Shown here: piece by piece, positions 1 through 19,337 of the stretch
Numbering within the stretch: position 1 is the stretch's first letter
How the letters are laid out: each line of letters opens with the position of its first letter
Assembly: GCA_958450365.1 (NCBI GenBank)
Contig: CAUEEP010000883.1
Location: forward strand, 302,001 to 366,000
Origin: Mesorhabditis belari
Taxonomy: Eukaryota > Nematoda > Chromadorea > Rhabditida > Rhabditidae
Direction of reading: 5' to 3'
Length of the DNA: 64,000 bases
Notes under the pieces: generated by a model
What the model was told of the DNA's origin: nothing
What the model saw: only the letters and a program-made list of their open reading frames with translations
Databases searched by the model: none
Position numbers and translations under genes: made by a program

Positions 1-165
1 TGGTTAAGGGCTCTGTATCTGAGTCGGGTGGTCAAGGGTTCTATCCCGGCTGCCTTTTTTTTCCGATAGGTTTGGGTTTTTTTTCTTTCTTACATTTAAG
101 GCTTAGGGATGGCGTTTTTGTATTGTTTGTGCCACATTATTCGCATTATAGCCACATTATAAAAA
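1..165 (+). repeat. tRNA-related SINE-like repeat, copy 1 (cut by window edge)
   Basis: The first 55 bases resemble the 3' two-thirds of a tRNA: a GGTCAAGGGTTCTATCCC stretch looks like a degenerate T-arm/box B. A T-rich linker and a tail containing GCTTAGGGATGGCG then TTTTTGTATTGTTTGTGCC follow. The same tail recurs in the copy at 243-393, which shows a dispersed repeat rather than a working tRNA gene. It lies in the seventh intron of the TTBK-like kinase. Confidence 0.5.
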
Positions 166-242
166 GGGATTTTAGCATAAAATCTTTAGCAATTTGTCAA
201 AAAACTAAATGAAAAGGGGATAAATGGCAGAGTCCCAATGGT

Positions 243-393
243 ACAGAGCTCCTAGCCATGGCCCAGTGGCTAGGAGCTCTGTATCGTAGTCAGGAGGTCA
301 AGGATTTAAGCCCGCCAGCTAGATGATTAGTTTTTTCCTAAGCATTTAGAGCTTAGGGATTGCGTTTTTGTATTGTTTGTGCCACATTATTCG
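243..393 (+). repeat. tRNA-related SINE-like repeat, copy 2
   Basis: Second copy of the repeat at 1-165, sharing the tRNA-like head (GTCAGGAGGTCAAGGATTTA) and the same 3' tail. Its 5' end forms a short hairpin, because GAGCTCCTAGCCA is followed by TGGCTAGGAGCTC. It is intronic in the TTBK-like kinase. Confidence 0.5.
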
Positions 394-474
394 TGTAAAT
401 GAATGTATTAGTGTTTTTTAAAAGTATATCTTTGAATTACTTGTGTTTCGTTCAAACATTTTCCATTGCACTCA

Positions 475-8473
<7,999 letters not shown>

Positions 8474-9121
8474 TTTTTTGTGTGAAAATCTAGTAGAATA
8501 GCAGGAAATGTACAGAAATGTACAGAAAGTAGGGGTATTGAGCCGTTTTTTTTCTTCTTCTTCTTTTATCCCTTAAATCGTTTCAAAGTTGAGCTTCTTT
8601 CGACGATCAATCGTTCAACATCGCTTTAATCTGAAAGCTGAAATTGCCATTGTGAAAAAAGGCTTCACAAACTTCAAAAAAAAAAGAATTGAACAATGAA
8701 TTGCTTCAAAAAGAACAATGAATTGCTAAAAAATAAAGAGAAAACAATAGTTTAAATGATTTCTTATTGAATTGAATTGAATTAAATCAATAAGAAATAA
8801 GAAATCATTTAATTCAATTCAATAAGAAGTAAGAAATCAATTGAATTAAATGATTTCTTATTTCTTATTGAATTGCCCATCTTTTTTAAATCAATTTCCC
8901 TTCACTTTCAAACAAATTCCCAAGCTTTAAATAGGGGTTTTTTTTTTTAAAAAGTGTGCTTTCCCTTGAATTCACTAGAAGAAGCTGAGCTTAAAACGAT
9001 TTAAAGGATAGATCTGTGCACTTTTCCCTGAATGAGTAACAAAACCAATTTTCTTCAATACACGTGAGGGGAAAGCGTGTGAAAAAGTTGAGAGAAAATG
9101 AACTAAATGAGGAAAAATGAG
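8474..9121. other. region upstream of the kinase start; AT-rich inverted repeat at 8755-8875
   Basis: No gene recognised. AAATGATTTCTTATTGAATT and its complement occur three times in alternating orientation at 8755-8875, forming a small cruciform-prone block. There is no clear TATA box, and no TTTCAG directly before the kinase ATG. Confidence 0.6.
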
Positions 9122-9500
9122 GGGAGTGGGACAAATGCGACCTTTTTTTTGCGCACCTGGACATTTGCGCATCTTTTTTTTTTGCTGGAAAAGGCCTTAG
9201 GAAAGGTCGTAGAGCTTCAAAAATGTTTTCATAGAGGGGAATCGTATGCGTAGATTCCGAATTTCGACCAATCAGGCCTCGCTGACACGTTAATTTTGAG
9301 CTAAAAGGCAAAAACTGCGGAAAAGCGTTAAGTTGCATAGTTTTTGCCTTTTAGCCCAAATTTGACGTGTCAGCGAGTCCTGATTTGTCGAAATTCGGAA
9401 TCTACGCATACGATTCCCTTATATGAAAACATTTTTGAAGCTCTACGACCTTTCCTAGGGCCTTTTCCAGGAAAAAAAAGGTCGCATTTGTCCCACTCCC
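9122..9500. mobile_element. family-D MITE (379 bp), TIR GGGAGTGGGACAAATGCGAC
   Basis: The ends GGGAGTGGGACAAATGCGAC and GTCGCATTTGTCCCACTCCC are inverted. Inner arms (GATTCCGAATTTCGAC, CTACGACCTTTCCTAGG) pair over most of the element, with a GCAAAAACTGCGG loop region. Related ends occur at 15955-16789 and 29516-30061. No ORF of note. Confidence 0.88.
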
Positions 9501-9934
9501 ATGAATTGCTCGGTCGTTGACCAAAACTTGATATACCCAATATAAAAAATGTCACATTTTATGTCTAGCTTTCGAAAAACATCTTGGCTCTTGAAAATCT
9601 TTTGATCCATAAAAGTTACAGGTCTGAAGCCGCAAAAAAATGTGCGACCAAAGCGCTCCTGAGCGGACCCTCTTCTCAATCACTTGTCTTAAATAGCGTT
9701 GCACTTATAAATTAACCAGAAACGTTTTCTAAATCAGTTTTTCGCGAGGAATTCGAATTTCTTACTTTTAAAATCATAGCTTTTATCTAAAATGACCAAA
9801 AAATGCAGAAAATACAAGTACGGGAACTTTTGGCGCACCCTTTATTTGTAAACTCTCAAAAAGTAATATAGATTTCAAAAAGGAAATGCATTGATAAAGA
9901 TAGAAAGAGGAAAAAAAGAAGAAAAACGAGATGG

Positions 9935-10168
9935 CTATTTAAGATTTGAATCGTGCTTTCTCAAAACTTCTTGGATCTGCTCAAAGATTCGAGAAAATTT
10001 TAGCATCCGCACTCCGCTCATTGACCACAAAAGCATCGTAGTCACTTTGAGACATTTGAAACTTTTCAAATTTTCATTCATCCCCTTCACTCCATTCTTT
10101 TTTCTCTTGTTGCCAAGTTTTTCACCAAAAAAAAGCGTTAAAAGCTCAGCAGTCACATTTTGAAACAT
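9935..10168 (-). CDS. candidate small protein (77 aa), unrecognised
   Basis: A minus-strand ORF starts at the ATG at 10168 and ends at a TAG at 9935. The C-terminal half uses balanced codons and reads KVTTMLLWSMSGVRMLKF then SRIFEQIQEVLRKHDSNLK. An AATAAA lies about 80 nt downstream, near 9849. I do not recognise the family. It is in tandem with the TTBK-like kinase, 1.5 kb upstream of its ATG. It may be the last exon of a longer gene: a TTTCAG on the minus strand near 10205 could be an acceptor, but the frame does not continue cleanly. The opposite strand is also open here, so this is only a candidate. Confidence 0.3.
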   Translation of the reverse strand: MFQNVTAELLTLFFGEKLGNKRKKNGVKGMNENLKSFKCLKVTTMLLWSMSGVRMLKFSRIFEQIQEVLRKHDSNLK

Positions 10169-10481
10169 GAATTTTTGCAGAGCTTTTTTTCAGCTTTTTT
10201 TTAACTGAAATTTTTTTTTCCTTTTTCTAGGTGCAAAGTCGAAGGAAAAATGGCTTTCATGAAATTTTCATAAAGCCCATTTTGGGTGTGTTTTGTGTCA
10301 CTCGAAAATCTCGGTTAAATTTTCAGCAAAAAAAAAGAGATCATTGTTGAAAGGTGAGTTGGACTTTTTGCACTTTTAAGCCTTTGAGCTTTTTTTTGGG
10401 TTCGTGCAAAAGCTCGAGAAATCGTGGAAATTGTGGAAATTGTTGAAAAATTGCGATAAGCCATACAATTGTTGCTTTAAG

Positions 10482-10595
10482 ACGATCAAAAAATTCAATT
10501 TCAATTCAATTTCAATTCAATTTCAATTCAATTTCAATTCAATTTCAATTCAATTTCAATTTCAATTTCATTTCAATTCAATTTCTTTTGAGAAA
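10482..10595. repeat. minisatellite, 11-bp AATTCAATTTC unit
   Basis: About nine copies of CAATTCAATTT. The preceding segment (GAAAAATTGCGATAAGCCAT, about 10445) recurs at about 11823. Confidence 0.88.
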
Positions 10596-11839
10596 TGTAA
10601 ATGAAATGAAATTTTACAGACAGACATAAAAGTGAACAAATTTTGTGGAAATTTTTGCATAAGAGAATCGTTTTAAGGTTTGAACGGAAAAAATAAGATT
10701 TTTAAGAGGCAAGGGTTGACAAAAACCTGAATTTCAAAAGAAATAACTTAAAGAATCATTTTGGTAAAATAGTTGCATTCAGTTTTTTTTTTTTAAATGG
10801 AATAGAGAATGTAAATTCGTTATTAGTTTTGCGTTAAAAGAATTTGATTTTAAGCTAATAAAGCCATATTTAACTAGTTATTACTTAAAGTTAAATAAAA
10901 TCTTCTAAACGTCTGTTTTAAAATGGTAGTTTCAAATTAAATGAAGATAAACATTGTGCGTAGGGTTTAATGCGGTCATTTTTCATTCGGCGGTCATTTT
11001 TCAAACATAGAAATTTCTTAATCATGATGAAAATGAGCCGGTTTTAATTAAATTCATAGAAATTTCTGAATTTGAGCTTATCTTTATCCTTATTATCCTT
11101 AAAACAGCAAGCAACTTGTATTTTATCTAATGCGGTCCCAATACGGTTCCCATACGGTTCTTTTTTTGATCTAATACGGTTCCAATACGGTTCAGGGATT
11201 ATCAAACATAAAAAAATGTATAGTTTCAAATTAAACAATCAGAAGATCCGATCACGAAGCATATTCAGTTTCAGGTTTTAGCGAAACAGCTCTTGTTTTC
11301 TAAAGCTTCGAAATAGCTTTGTATTCACGTCTTAGAAATGAAGAGCTTGCTAAAACGTGAAACTGACTAGTTTTTTACAAAAAAAAAGCCCATGTCTACT
11401 AGATGATTAACCAGTTGATGCCAACAATGAAGTTAAATTGACCAGATGAATCAGCTGTAGGTGTAGACCAGATGAATCAGCTGTAGAATCAAAGCCATGG
11501 AATAGAGAATGTCAATTCGCTATTAGTTTTGTGTTAAAAGAATTTGATTTTAAGCTAATAAAGCCATATTTAACTAGCCATTACTTAAAGTTAAATAAAA
11601 TGTTTTAAACATCCGTTTTAAAATGATAGTTTCAAATTAAATCAATCAACAAATAAAATTTTTAAGAGGCAAGGGTTGAAAAAAAGCTGAGTTTCAAAAG
11701 AAATAAATTAAAGAATCATTTTGGTAAAATAGTTGTATTCAAAGATTTTTTTTAAAAATCATCAAAACATTTTATTTTTCTTTATCCGAAATCTCGGGGA
11801 AATTGTTGAAATTGTTGAAATTGTTGAAAAATTGCGATA

Positions 11840-12240
11840 AGCCATACAATTGTTGTGTCAAAACACGAGAACGAAAGTTAAAAAGCTAAAAAAGAGAAAT
11901 ATTCTGGGGAAAGGTTGGAAAAGTAAGGGGGAAAAAGGGAAAAACCGGCGAAGGGAAAAGTTCAAAAGAGACCGAGCGTGCCCCGGGGAGATCCGAATGG
12001 CCGCAGTCAAGGGGAGAAACAAAGTTGAGTTACCCCTTGCTCCAAGTCCCCTGTCCTCTTTCAACTTCCTCACCCTTCCTCTTCCTCTTCTCTTTCCCAT
12101 TTCTTCCTTTCCCTCATTTCTTTCATTCCTTTTTTTCGAAAACCTTGTGTTCTCAATCTTTTTCTCCATTTTGTGATAAATGAGACTCCTAGACGGTGGG
12201 CACTCTTCCCTGTTACTCTTCTATGGGAACAATTTAGAGT
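11840..12240. other. gene-free stretch with a GC-richer patch
   Basis: Purine-rich then pyrimidine-rich DNA with a GC-richer core (GCCCCGGGGAGATCCG near 11980). Both strands carry ORFs just over 100 codons dominated by Lys/Arg or Leu/Ser/Phe, which I read as composition artefacts. No splice-linked exon found. Confidence 0.4.
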
Positions 12241-13092
12241 CTAGAAATAAATAACTTCTTAATCTTCCCCTTAAAACGATCCAGAATGATTTAAACCATT
12301 TAAATCATTTCTAAATTTCAGAAATGATTTAAATCATTTTGTCAGAAATCATTAAATCATCTAAATCATCTAAAAATCAAAAAGATTTTAGAAAATTGAA
12401 AATCTAGAAATAAATAACTTCTTAATCTTCCCCTTAGAACGAGCCAGAATAATTGAAATCATTTCTAGATCAAAAGTATCATCTTAAACTATCCAAAGTC
12501 TTTCCCTTTTTGCTGGACAAGGATGAAGTTGCTGAACAAGAATGAAGTTGCTAACGAGCTAAACTAACGATATGCACAAACCGCAGTATCATCCATAAAC
12601 CACAGTATCATCTACAACTTGAAACAAAATGTTTAACATCGAAATTCTTCAAAGAAATACAGTGGTCTAGAGGGGTTAATTGATATAGAGCTCTGATCGA
12701 TCATCTACCGAGCTAGCTATTAGGCTTTTGTAGTCAATATTTCGTAGTTGATTAAGATTGAAACATAAAAATGCTCTTCCATATGCAAATTAAACCTCAA
12801 ATGCTAATTGGGTAAAGGGAAATTGATTTAATAAAGTAGATTTTAGGCAATTTATTTATTCTTTTTAAATTCATGATAGGTTTTAAGCGTGTTTTGCTTT
12901 TTTTTTTTGCTTTCCTGCTTTTTGTTTCTGTTTATTTTCTTTTCTTTTCTCATGTATTTAAAAAGAATGATTAAATTGGCTAAAGTTTACCTTATTAAAT
13001 CTATTTGCATTTACCTAATTAACATTTGAGGTTTAATTTGCCTATGTAAGAGGATTTTCTGTTTCAATCTTAATTGGCTAAATATAAAGACA

Positions 13093-13222
13093 TTGGACAA
13101 TTGGACATTGGACAATTGGACATTGGGCAATTGGAACATTGGACAATTAGACATTGGACAATTGGAACATTGGACATTGGGCAATTGGACATTGGGCAAT
13201 TGGAACATTGGACAATTGCGAC
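13093..13222. repeat. minisatellite, ACATTGGACAATTGG unit
   Basis: About eight copies of a roughly 15-bp unit with GGGCAATTGG and GGAACATTGG variants. It is flanked by copies of TAGTTGATTAAGATTG in both orientations (about 12747, 13060 and 13289). Confidence 0.88.
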
Positions 13223-13359
13223 TTTTAAACAACACAATTGGTTATCAAGTTCGAAAAAAGCATTCAACAAAGTGGTTAATATGTCGTAGTTGATTAAGAT
13301 TGCATAAAATGCTCTTCCATACGCAAATTAAACTTCAAATGCTAATTGGATTAAATGGG

Positions 13360-13935
13360 CCAGATCTTAGATCAAGTCTGCGAAAAAGCCAAGCATAGAA
13401 AAAAGCCAGGCATAGAAAAAAGCCAGGAAAAATTACTTTGACACAACTCTTGTCTAACAAGTTAAATATTGGAAACCTTTTAGTATCAAGCATCATATCA
13501 ATAAGTGTTTTATGAGAAATAAACTATGACTGCTCAAATGAGAGACCCATGAAAGAAGTAAAGAACAGAATGGAGTCCGACCTCGTAGAAGTGAAGAGGA
13601 GAAGCTTTTCGAAAAAAGGGGAAGAGTTGAGGAGATCGAAAAAGAAAAGGAAAAGGAAAAGGAAAGGAAAGGAAAAGGAAAGAGAAAGAGAAAGGAGGGG
13701 TTAGGGGTGTAAACCCCCGGGGGGAATCTCTGTGTCCGATTCCCTCCCATCACTTTTGGAAAAAGGAAAAGAAAGGACTTTTGGTTCTCACTTTTATTCT
13801 TCGCCCTTTCTTTTCTTTGTAGTGATGAGTGGACTTGGCTTTTAGTGAAGTGGAGAATTATAACGAGAGGTATTCGTGTTTCACGTTTCAAAGAGGCTAA
13901 TTACATTCATTACAAAGTTATTTTTGTCTTGGTTA
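13360..13935. other. gene-free stretch, low complexity
   Basis: AAAAAAGCCAGGCATAG repeats (13385-13430), then a purine tract (AAAAGGAAAAGGAAAGG, 13640-13700), then a small GC patch with CCCCCGGGGGG at 13720. The reverse-strand 132-codon ORF is Phe/Ser-rich because of the purine tract. No gene seen. Confidence 0.45.
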
Positions 13936-13937
13936 CT

Positions 13938-14206
13938 GTCAGCTGTAGGTGTAGACTAGAGGAATCAGCTGTAGGTGTAGACTAGAGGAATCAGCTGTAG
14001 GTGTAGACTAGAGGAATCAGCTGTAGGTGTAGACTAGAGGAATCAGCTGTAGGTGTAGACTAGAGGAATCAGCTGTAGGTGTAGACTAGAGGAATCAGCT
14101 GTAGGTGTAGACTAGAGGAATCAGCTGTAGGTGTAGACTAGAGGAATCAGCTGTAGGTGTAGACTAGAGGAATCAGCTGTAGGTGTAGACTAGAGGAATC
14201 AGCTAT
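13938..14206. repeat. 26-bp tandem array, about 10 near-identical copies
   Basis: The unit TCAGCTGTAGGTGTAGACTA plus GAGGAA repeats almost perfectly. A single unit is visible at about 11450-11480 in the related 0.7-kb repeat, so the array grew from within that repeat family. Confidence 0.95.
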
Positions 14207-15954
14207 AGCTGTAAACCAGATGAATCAGCTGTAGAATCAAAGCCATGGAATAGAGAATGTAAATTCGTTATTAGTTTTGCGTTAAAAGAATTTGATTTTA
14301 AGCTAATAAAGCCATATTTAACTAGTTATTACTTAAAGTTAAATAAAATCTTCTAAACGTCTGTTTTAAAATGATAGTTTCAAATTAAATGAAGATAAAC
14401 ATTGTGCGTAAAGTTTAATGCGGTCATTTTTCATTCGGCGGTCATTTTTCAAGCATAGAAATTTCTTAATCATGATGCAAATGAGCCGGTTTTAATTAAA
14501 TTCATAGAAATTTCTGAATTTGAGCTTATCTTTATCCTTATTATCCCTAAAACAGCAAGCAACTTGTATTTTAAAATTTATAATTTCAAATTAAACAATC
14601 AGAAGATCCGATCACGATGCATAATCAGTTTCAGCTTTTAGCAAACAGCTCTTGTTTTCTAAAGCTTCGAAATAGCTTTGTATTCACGTCTTAGAAATGA
14701 AGAGCTTGCTAAAACGTGAAACTGACTAGTTTTCTACAAAAAAAACCCATGTCCACCAGATGATTAACCAGTTGATGCCAACAATGAAGTTAAATTTGAA
14801 AAGTTAAATAAAATGTTTTAAACATCTGTTTTAAAAAGTTAGTTTCAAATTAAATGAAGATAAACATTGTGGGTAGGGTTTAATGCGATGGCGTCACTTT
14901 TTAAGCATAGAATTTTCTTAATCATGATGAAAATGAGCCGGTTTTAATTAAATTCATAGAAATTTCTGAATAAGAGCTTATCTTTTTCATTATTATCGCT
15001 AAAACAGCAAGCAACTTGTATTTTATCTAATGCGGTTCCAATACGGTTCCCATACGGTTCTTTTTTTGACTTAATACGGTTCCAATACGGTTCAGGGATT
15101 ATCTAACATAAAAAAATGTATAGTTTCAAATTAAACAATCAGAAGATCCGATCACGAAGCATAATCAGTTTCAGGTTTTAGCGAAACAGCTCTTGTTTTC
15201 TAAAGCTTCGAAATAGCTTTGTATTCACGTCTTAGAAATGAAGAGCTTGCTAAAACGTGGAAATTTCTTAATTATGACAAGCATGAGCCGGTTTTAATTA
15301 AATTCATAGAAATTTCTGAATTTGAGCTTATCTTTATCCTTATTATCCTTAAAACAGCAAGCAACTCGTATTTTAAAATTTATAATTTCAAATTAAACAA
15401 TCAGAAGATCCGCTCACGAAGTATAATCAAAAAAACATTTGAAAAAAATCTCTAAACTTTGAGAATCGATTTGATGAAGCGCTAAAGTTTAGAGAGGCTA
15501 AAATGGCGTGAAAAAATTCTTTGAGAATCTTCTCTTTTTTGGGAAAATTCCAAACACTTAAGGAGAAGGGATTATTTTTCGCGTAAGAAATAGAAATAAA
15601 TGAAAGTAGAAAATGAGAGGGGAATTTTTTCTAGACAAAATGTTATTATTTTTCCCAAAATCATTGCAATTTGTCGAAAATTTTCTTCATTTTCATTTAA
15701 AAGTTTACTCTTTTGGTTAAACCTAAAAAAAACTTGGCTAAAAATTTTTCTTTGAACGCTGATTTTCTTGAAACGCGTGTTAGTACAGAAAAGTACAAAA
15801 AAGAAAATCATAAAAACAGGTAAGCAAAAAGTGAAATGGGGCTCATAACATAATGCGACATTTTTGCGACAATTCTTTTGGTAACCCTTTGGTTTTCTAT
15901 TTACGGTTATCTTTTTAATTTGGTATACTTTATCGATAGAATACTGAAATTTAC

Positions 15955-16068
15955 GGGAGTGGGACAAATGCGGCCTTTTTTTTTTTGGGGTTTTTTTTTT
16001 TTTTTTTTTTTTTTTTTATTTTTTTTTTTTTTTTTTTTGGGTTTTTTTTTTGAGGGGGGGGGGTTAAA

Positions 16069-16111
<43 letters not shown>

Positions 16112-16257
16112 AATTTTTTAAATTGGGGGATTTTTGGGTTTTTTTTTTTTTTAAAGGGGGAAAGGGGGGGGGGGGGAAAAAGGGGGGTTAAAAGTGGGGG
16201 GGGTGGGTGTTTTTTTTTTTAAATTTTAATTTATTTTTTTTTTAAATTTAATATTTA

Positions 16258-16295
<38 letters not shown>

Positions 16296-16789
16296 TTGCG
16301 CACCTTTTTTTCGCACTTTGCCCATTAGGGCACCTTTTTTCGCGTTTTAAAAAAGCTCTAAAAAGCTAATATTAACCAATTTCTATTCCAAAAGTTGTTT
16401 TTCTAGGTTTCTAGGTAATTTTAGGGCGTAGAATCGAAATTTTGACATATCAGAGCTTGTGGAAACAAACGGACGGAGTTATACAAAGAGAAAGATCGAC
16501 AATTTTCTGTAATTTGATCTAGCCGTTTTGTCTTTTGGTTCCACATTGGTTTTGGTTGTTTTTGGTTGGTTTTGTTGGTTCCACACGCTCTGTTATGCCA
16601 AAATTTCGATTCTACGCCCTAAAATTACCTAGAAACCTAGAAAAACAACTTTTGGAATAGAAATTGGTTAATATTAGCTTTTTAGAGCTTTTTTAAAACG
16701 CGAAAAAAGGTGCCCTAATGGGTAAGGTGCGGAAAAAAGGTGCGCAAATGTCCGGGTGCGCAAAAAAAGGTAGCATTTGTCCCACTCCC
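15955..16789. mobile_element. family-D MITE with 9-bp TSD GAAATTTAC
   Basis: The ends GGGAGTGGGACAAATGCG and GCATTTGTCCCACTCCC are flanked by GAAATTTAC at 15946-15954 and again at 16790-16798. A 9-bp duplication with long TIRs fits a Mutator-like non-autonomous element. The inner arms (TTTCTATTCCAAAAGTTGT, TAGGGCGTAGAATCGAAATT) match the copy at 29516-30061. The left arm is replaced by T/G homopolymers. Confidence 0.88.
15976..16296. other. T/G homopolymer block, probable assembly artefact
   Basis: About 320 bases made almost wholly of T runs with G runs and a few A runs, and no C. The sister element at 29516-30061 has ordinary sequence at this place (GCGCACCCGGACATTTGCG). The Phe/Gly-rich ORF across it is meaningless. 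Confidence 0.75.
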
Positions 16790-16798
16790 GAAATTTAC

Positions 16799-17477
16799 AG
16801 TTTCCTCGAAGCAGTGTGCAAAATAAGAAATACAAAACTAATGGTAAATGTAAGGTGGCATGTATTGAACGTTTTTCGTAACTAATGGCTAAATCAAGCG
16901 CAATCTTTTCAGCGGTTAAATTTAATGTCGACTTTTGTCAGCGCTCAGCTCGGGTTCTTTGAAAACATAATGTTTTTTTTTGGTTTAAACGATTTTAATT
17001 CTCTCTACAAATCTGGAATAAAGAGCCGAGCGATCTTTGTCTGGAATTAGTTGCCATTAGTTAACGTCGTTAAAGTCAGTCAACAAAAAAAAACGCTTTC
17101 ATTCGTGTAAAGAAGAGATTTTTGATCGTGATGACATGATGATCTCTGTCAAGAAAAATAACTCTTCCCAAATTCATAGAAGATTCCAGATTTTTCCCCC
17201 ACAGAAGATCAAAATCTGACAAAGAAAAGACACGAAATGTTTCAAAAGAGAGAAAAGGAAAGAAATGAATTGAGATGGGTCAAAAAAAAGGGAAGAAAAA
17301 GCTCTTGAATTCCTTCAGAAATGCATGTCTTTCGTGTCCACCATCAAATAAGGGAAAAATTTTGGAGAGAAAAGGGGAAAATGGACACAAAGAAGTGCAA
17401 AAAACGGCTTTTTCTTGATTTTTTCTTCTTTTTCTTCTTTCTTGATCTTTCAAAAGCTTGAGTTTCAAAAATCCTCA
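16799..17477. other. gene-free stretch
   Basis: No gene recognised. A TTTTCAG at about 16912 precedes 46 open codons (reading LMSTFVSAQLGFFENIM) ending at 17051, but no donor or partner exon was found. At 17400-17475 is a CTTCTTTTTCTTC tract whose inverted copy is at about 30485-30515. Confidence 0.4.
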
Positions 17478-17815
17478 AGGGTCACGGAGAGAGGCGATCT
17501 TAATGCTATGAAAAAAACAATTTGACAGGTTTTTTCCTCAAACGGTTCCAATACGTTTCCAATACGGTTTCAATACGGTTCCAATACGGTTCCAATACGG
17601 TTCCAATACGGTTCCAATACGTTTCCAATACGGTTTCAATATGGTTTCAATACGGTTTCAATACGGTTCCAATACGGTTCCAATACGTTTCCAATACGGT
17701 TCCAATACGCTTCCAATACGGTTCCAATACGGTTTCAATACGCTTCCAATACGGTTTCAATATGGTTTCAATACGGTTTCAATACGGTTCCAATACACTT
17801 CCAATACGGTTTCCT
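17478..17815. repeat. minisatellite, 11-bp CCAATACGGTT unit
   Basis: About 25 copies of CCAATACGGTT with TTTCAATACGG and CGCTT variants. It is preceded by GGTCACGGAGAGAGGCGATC, whose complement precedes the related array at 30160-30450, so these are two copies of one array in opposite orientation. Confidence 0.93.
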
Positions 17816-18482
17816 CCTATTGAATTTTCAAAATTTATTCAATATTTTTATTGATATTTCACTTTCTCGTAAAATTTGAAACATTTTTGAAACTTGAACT
17901 TCAAAATTTGATCGGTTCTAAGGCTTTTTAAAGCTCGGTGTTTAGCTCGATAGCTTTTAAAACATCGGTGTTTCAAAAAAACTAAAAAAACCCTGCTTAA
18001 ACAGATTTGCTAGATGCTTGTTTCAAGTTTAATAAATACACGTGACTTGAAGATACAATCAGTGCAGCTTTTAACAGGTTTTAATCTCAAATTTCATTTC
18101 TAAATCCTCAAATCAAATTTTTTCCGATCTATGGAAAGAAATTCCTGTGCGTTGGCGCTCGGCTATTCACTTTTTGGTGAAAAAAAGGAGGCGTCAATTC
18201 GATTTTCTCGCGAGAAGACTTTAGAAATTTGATCTTATCAAAAAAGGAGTAGAAATTTATAAAGAGCCCTGATTTACTGAAAGTATTTAGAAAATTTGCG
18301 ATCAACAATTGGAAAGTTATCGTGAAGTTATTCAAAGGAAAGTTATTCAAAAAATAGAAGCATATTTTTTTTCCACTTACTTTAAATCTCCTATTAAATC
18401 AGGCCTTAATTTTTTAAAAACCTTTTGAAGAAAGCGAAAACACAAAAGTCAGAATACCTTTGAAAAGGTCGTATTGTTGTTA

Positions 18483-18696
18483 CCGTATTTTCTCCAATAG
18501 TAGTGCACCATGAGCGTCGTCTAAATTCCTCGAAATCTCGAGAACCACTTATCAGAACCTATCGATGTGAGGTCGGAAAATGTAGCTGACGATGAGATCT
18601 TGTGGGGGATTAGAGTGTTGAGCTTCTGCAAAAGCTTGGAAACCGTAAAATCGTCACTAACTCGGCTCGGGTGGACTACTATTAGAGAAAATGCGG
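18483..18696 (-). mobile_element. family-A MITE (214 bp), reverse orientation
   Basis: The ends CCGTATTTTCTCCAATAGTA and TACTATTAGAGAAAATGCGG lie between TA dinucleotides (18481-18482, 18697-18698). The inside carries the family body reversed (GAAATCTCGAGAACCACTTA, ACGATGAGATCTTGTGGGG). Other copies: 5120-5631, 43898-44435, 47740-48230 and 60715-61318. Confidence 0.92.
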
Positions 18697-18699
18697 TAT

Positions 18700-19337
18700 T
18701 CATAAATTCCGCCGTGCCATTAAATTCCCAAAGCTCCAAAGCACCACAAGAACTTTGAAACTTCATTTTTTCTCGGAGACTTTAAGGTGTTAGTATTTGA
18801 AGGTAATGGGCTGGTCCAACAGGGTTTCTCATGGCTTTTTCCTTAGTCTTGACAGTTAGGGCAACCAGGGCACTGACTCAAAAGCAACTATTAGATTGAG
18901 TACTAAGTCTTGCACCATTCATTTCATTATCTAAATAAACGAGTCTTAAACTACCAAATACCAAATAATTTCTTTCATTATAAATGTTTATCGTTTACTT
19001 TTTGTCATTTTGAAACAATTTTTGGTATTTTAGAATAATCTGCGAGAACGAAAAGTGGTATTTTTAAAAATATTTTAAAAAATGAGCATATAAAGAAAAC
19101 CACTAAACGATTTATGCTGAAATTTTGGTTATATACCTACCGTAAATACTTTAATAGTACCCCACCGCCCTCGTACAGTCGCGTAGTTGCAAAAGTTTTT
19201 TAGTATTTCCTTTTTTGCAAAGCACCCATACTTTCAAAAAATGCGTCTTTGGTATCAAAAAATAGCTGAAATTCAGGGCTATTTTTTGATGCCTAAGCGC
19301 GCATTGTAGCATAAACCAGTGTCGAGAAAAACGCGTT
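18700..19337. other. gene-free stretch
   Basis: A short minus-strand ATG ORF (MKFQSSCGALELWEFN, 18766 down to the MITE) is cut by the family-A insertion. At 19140 a TACCGTAAATACTTTAATAG end resembles the MITE superfamily termini. GGTATCAAAAAATAGC and GCTATTTTTTGATGCC form a hairpin near 19255-19295. Nothing else supported. Confidence 0.4.

Larger units (their letters stand above)
10785..15430. repeat. cluster of roughly 0.7-kb dispersed repeat copies
   Basis: The unit starts near GGAATAGAGAATGTAAATTC and passes through GAGCCGGTTTTAATTAAATT, AGAAGATCCGATCACGA and CTTAGAAATGAAGAGCTTGC, ending near CAGATGAATCAGCTG. Copies or parts: 10785-11495, 11498-11740, 14246-14785, 14786-15245 and 15246-15430. 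Some copies carry a CCAATACGGTT insert. Units 3 to 5 are head to tail. No coding capacity is recognised. Confidence 0.82.

Noticed and set aside
10317..10360. Perfect TTTTCAG ... AAAG|GTGAGT pair enclosing 27 nt
   Set aside because: Good splice consensus but no neighbouring exons or frame to connect; likely chance in AT-rich DNA.
13938..14206. Array of short direct repeats resembling a CRISPR
   Set aside because: Units are directly head to tail without unique spacers, and the organism is a nematode.
15572..15967. 131-codon minus ORF and a plus-strand stretch with an AACAG|GTAAGC donor
   Set aside because: Very AT-rich, no acceptor in phase, no recognisable motif; overlaps a MITE edge.
15878..16222. 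114-codon Phe/Gly-rich ORF
   Set aside because: It runs over the T/G homopolymer block, which looks like an assembly artefact.
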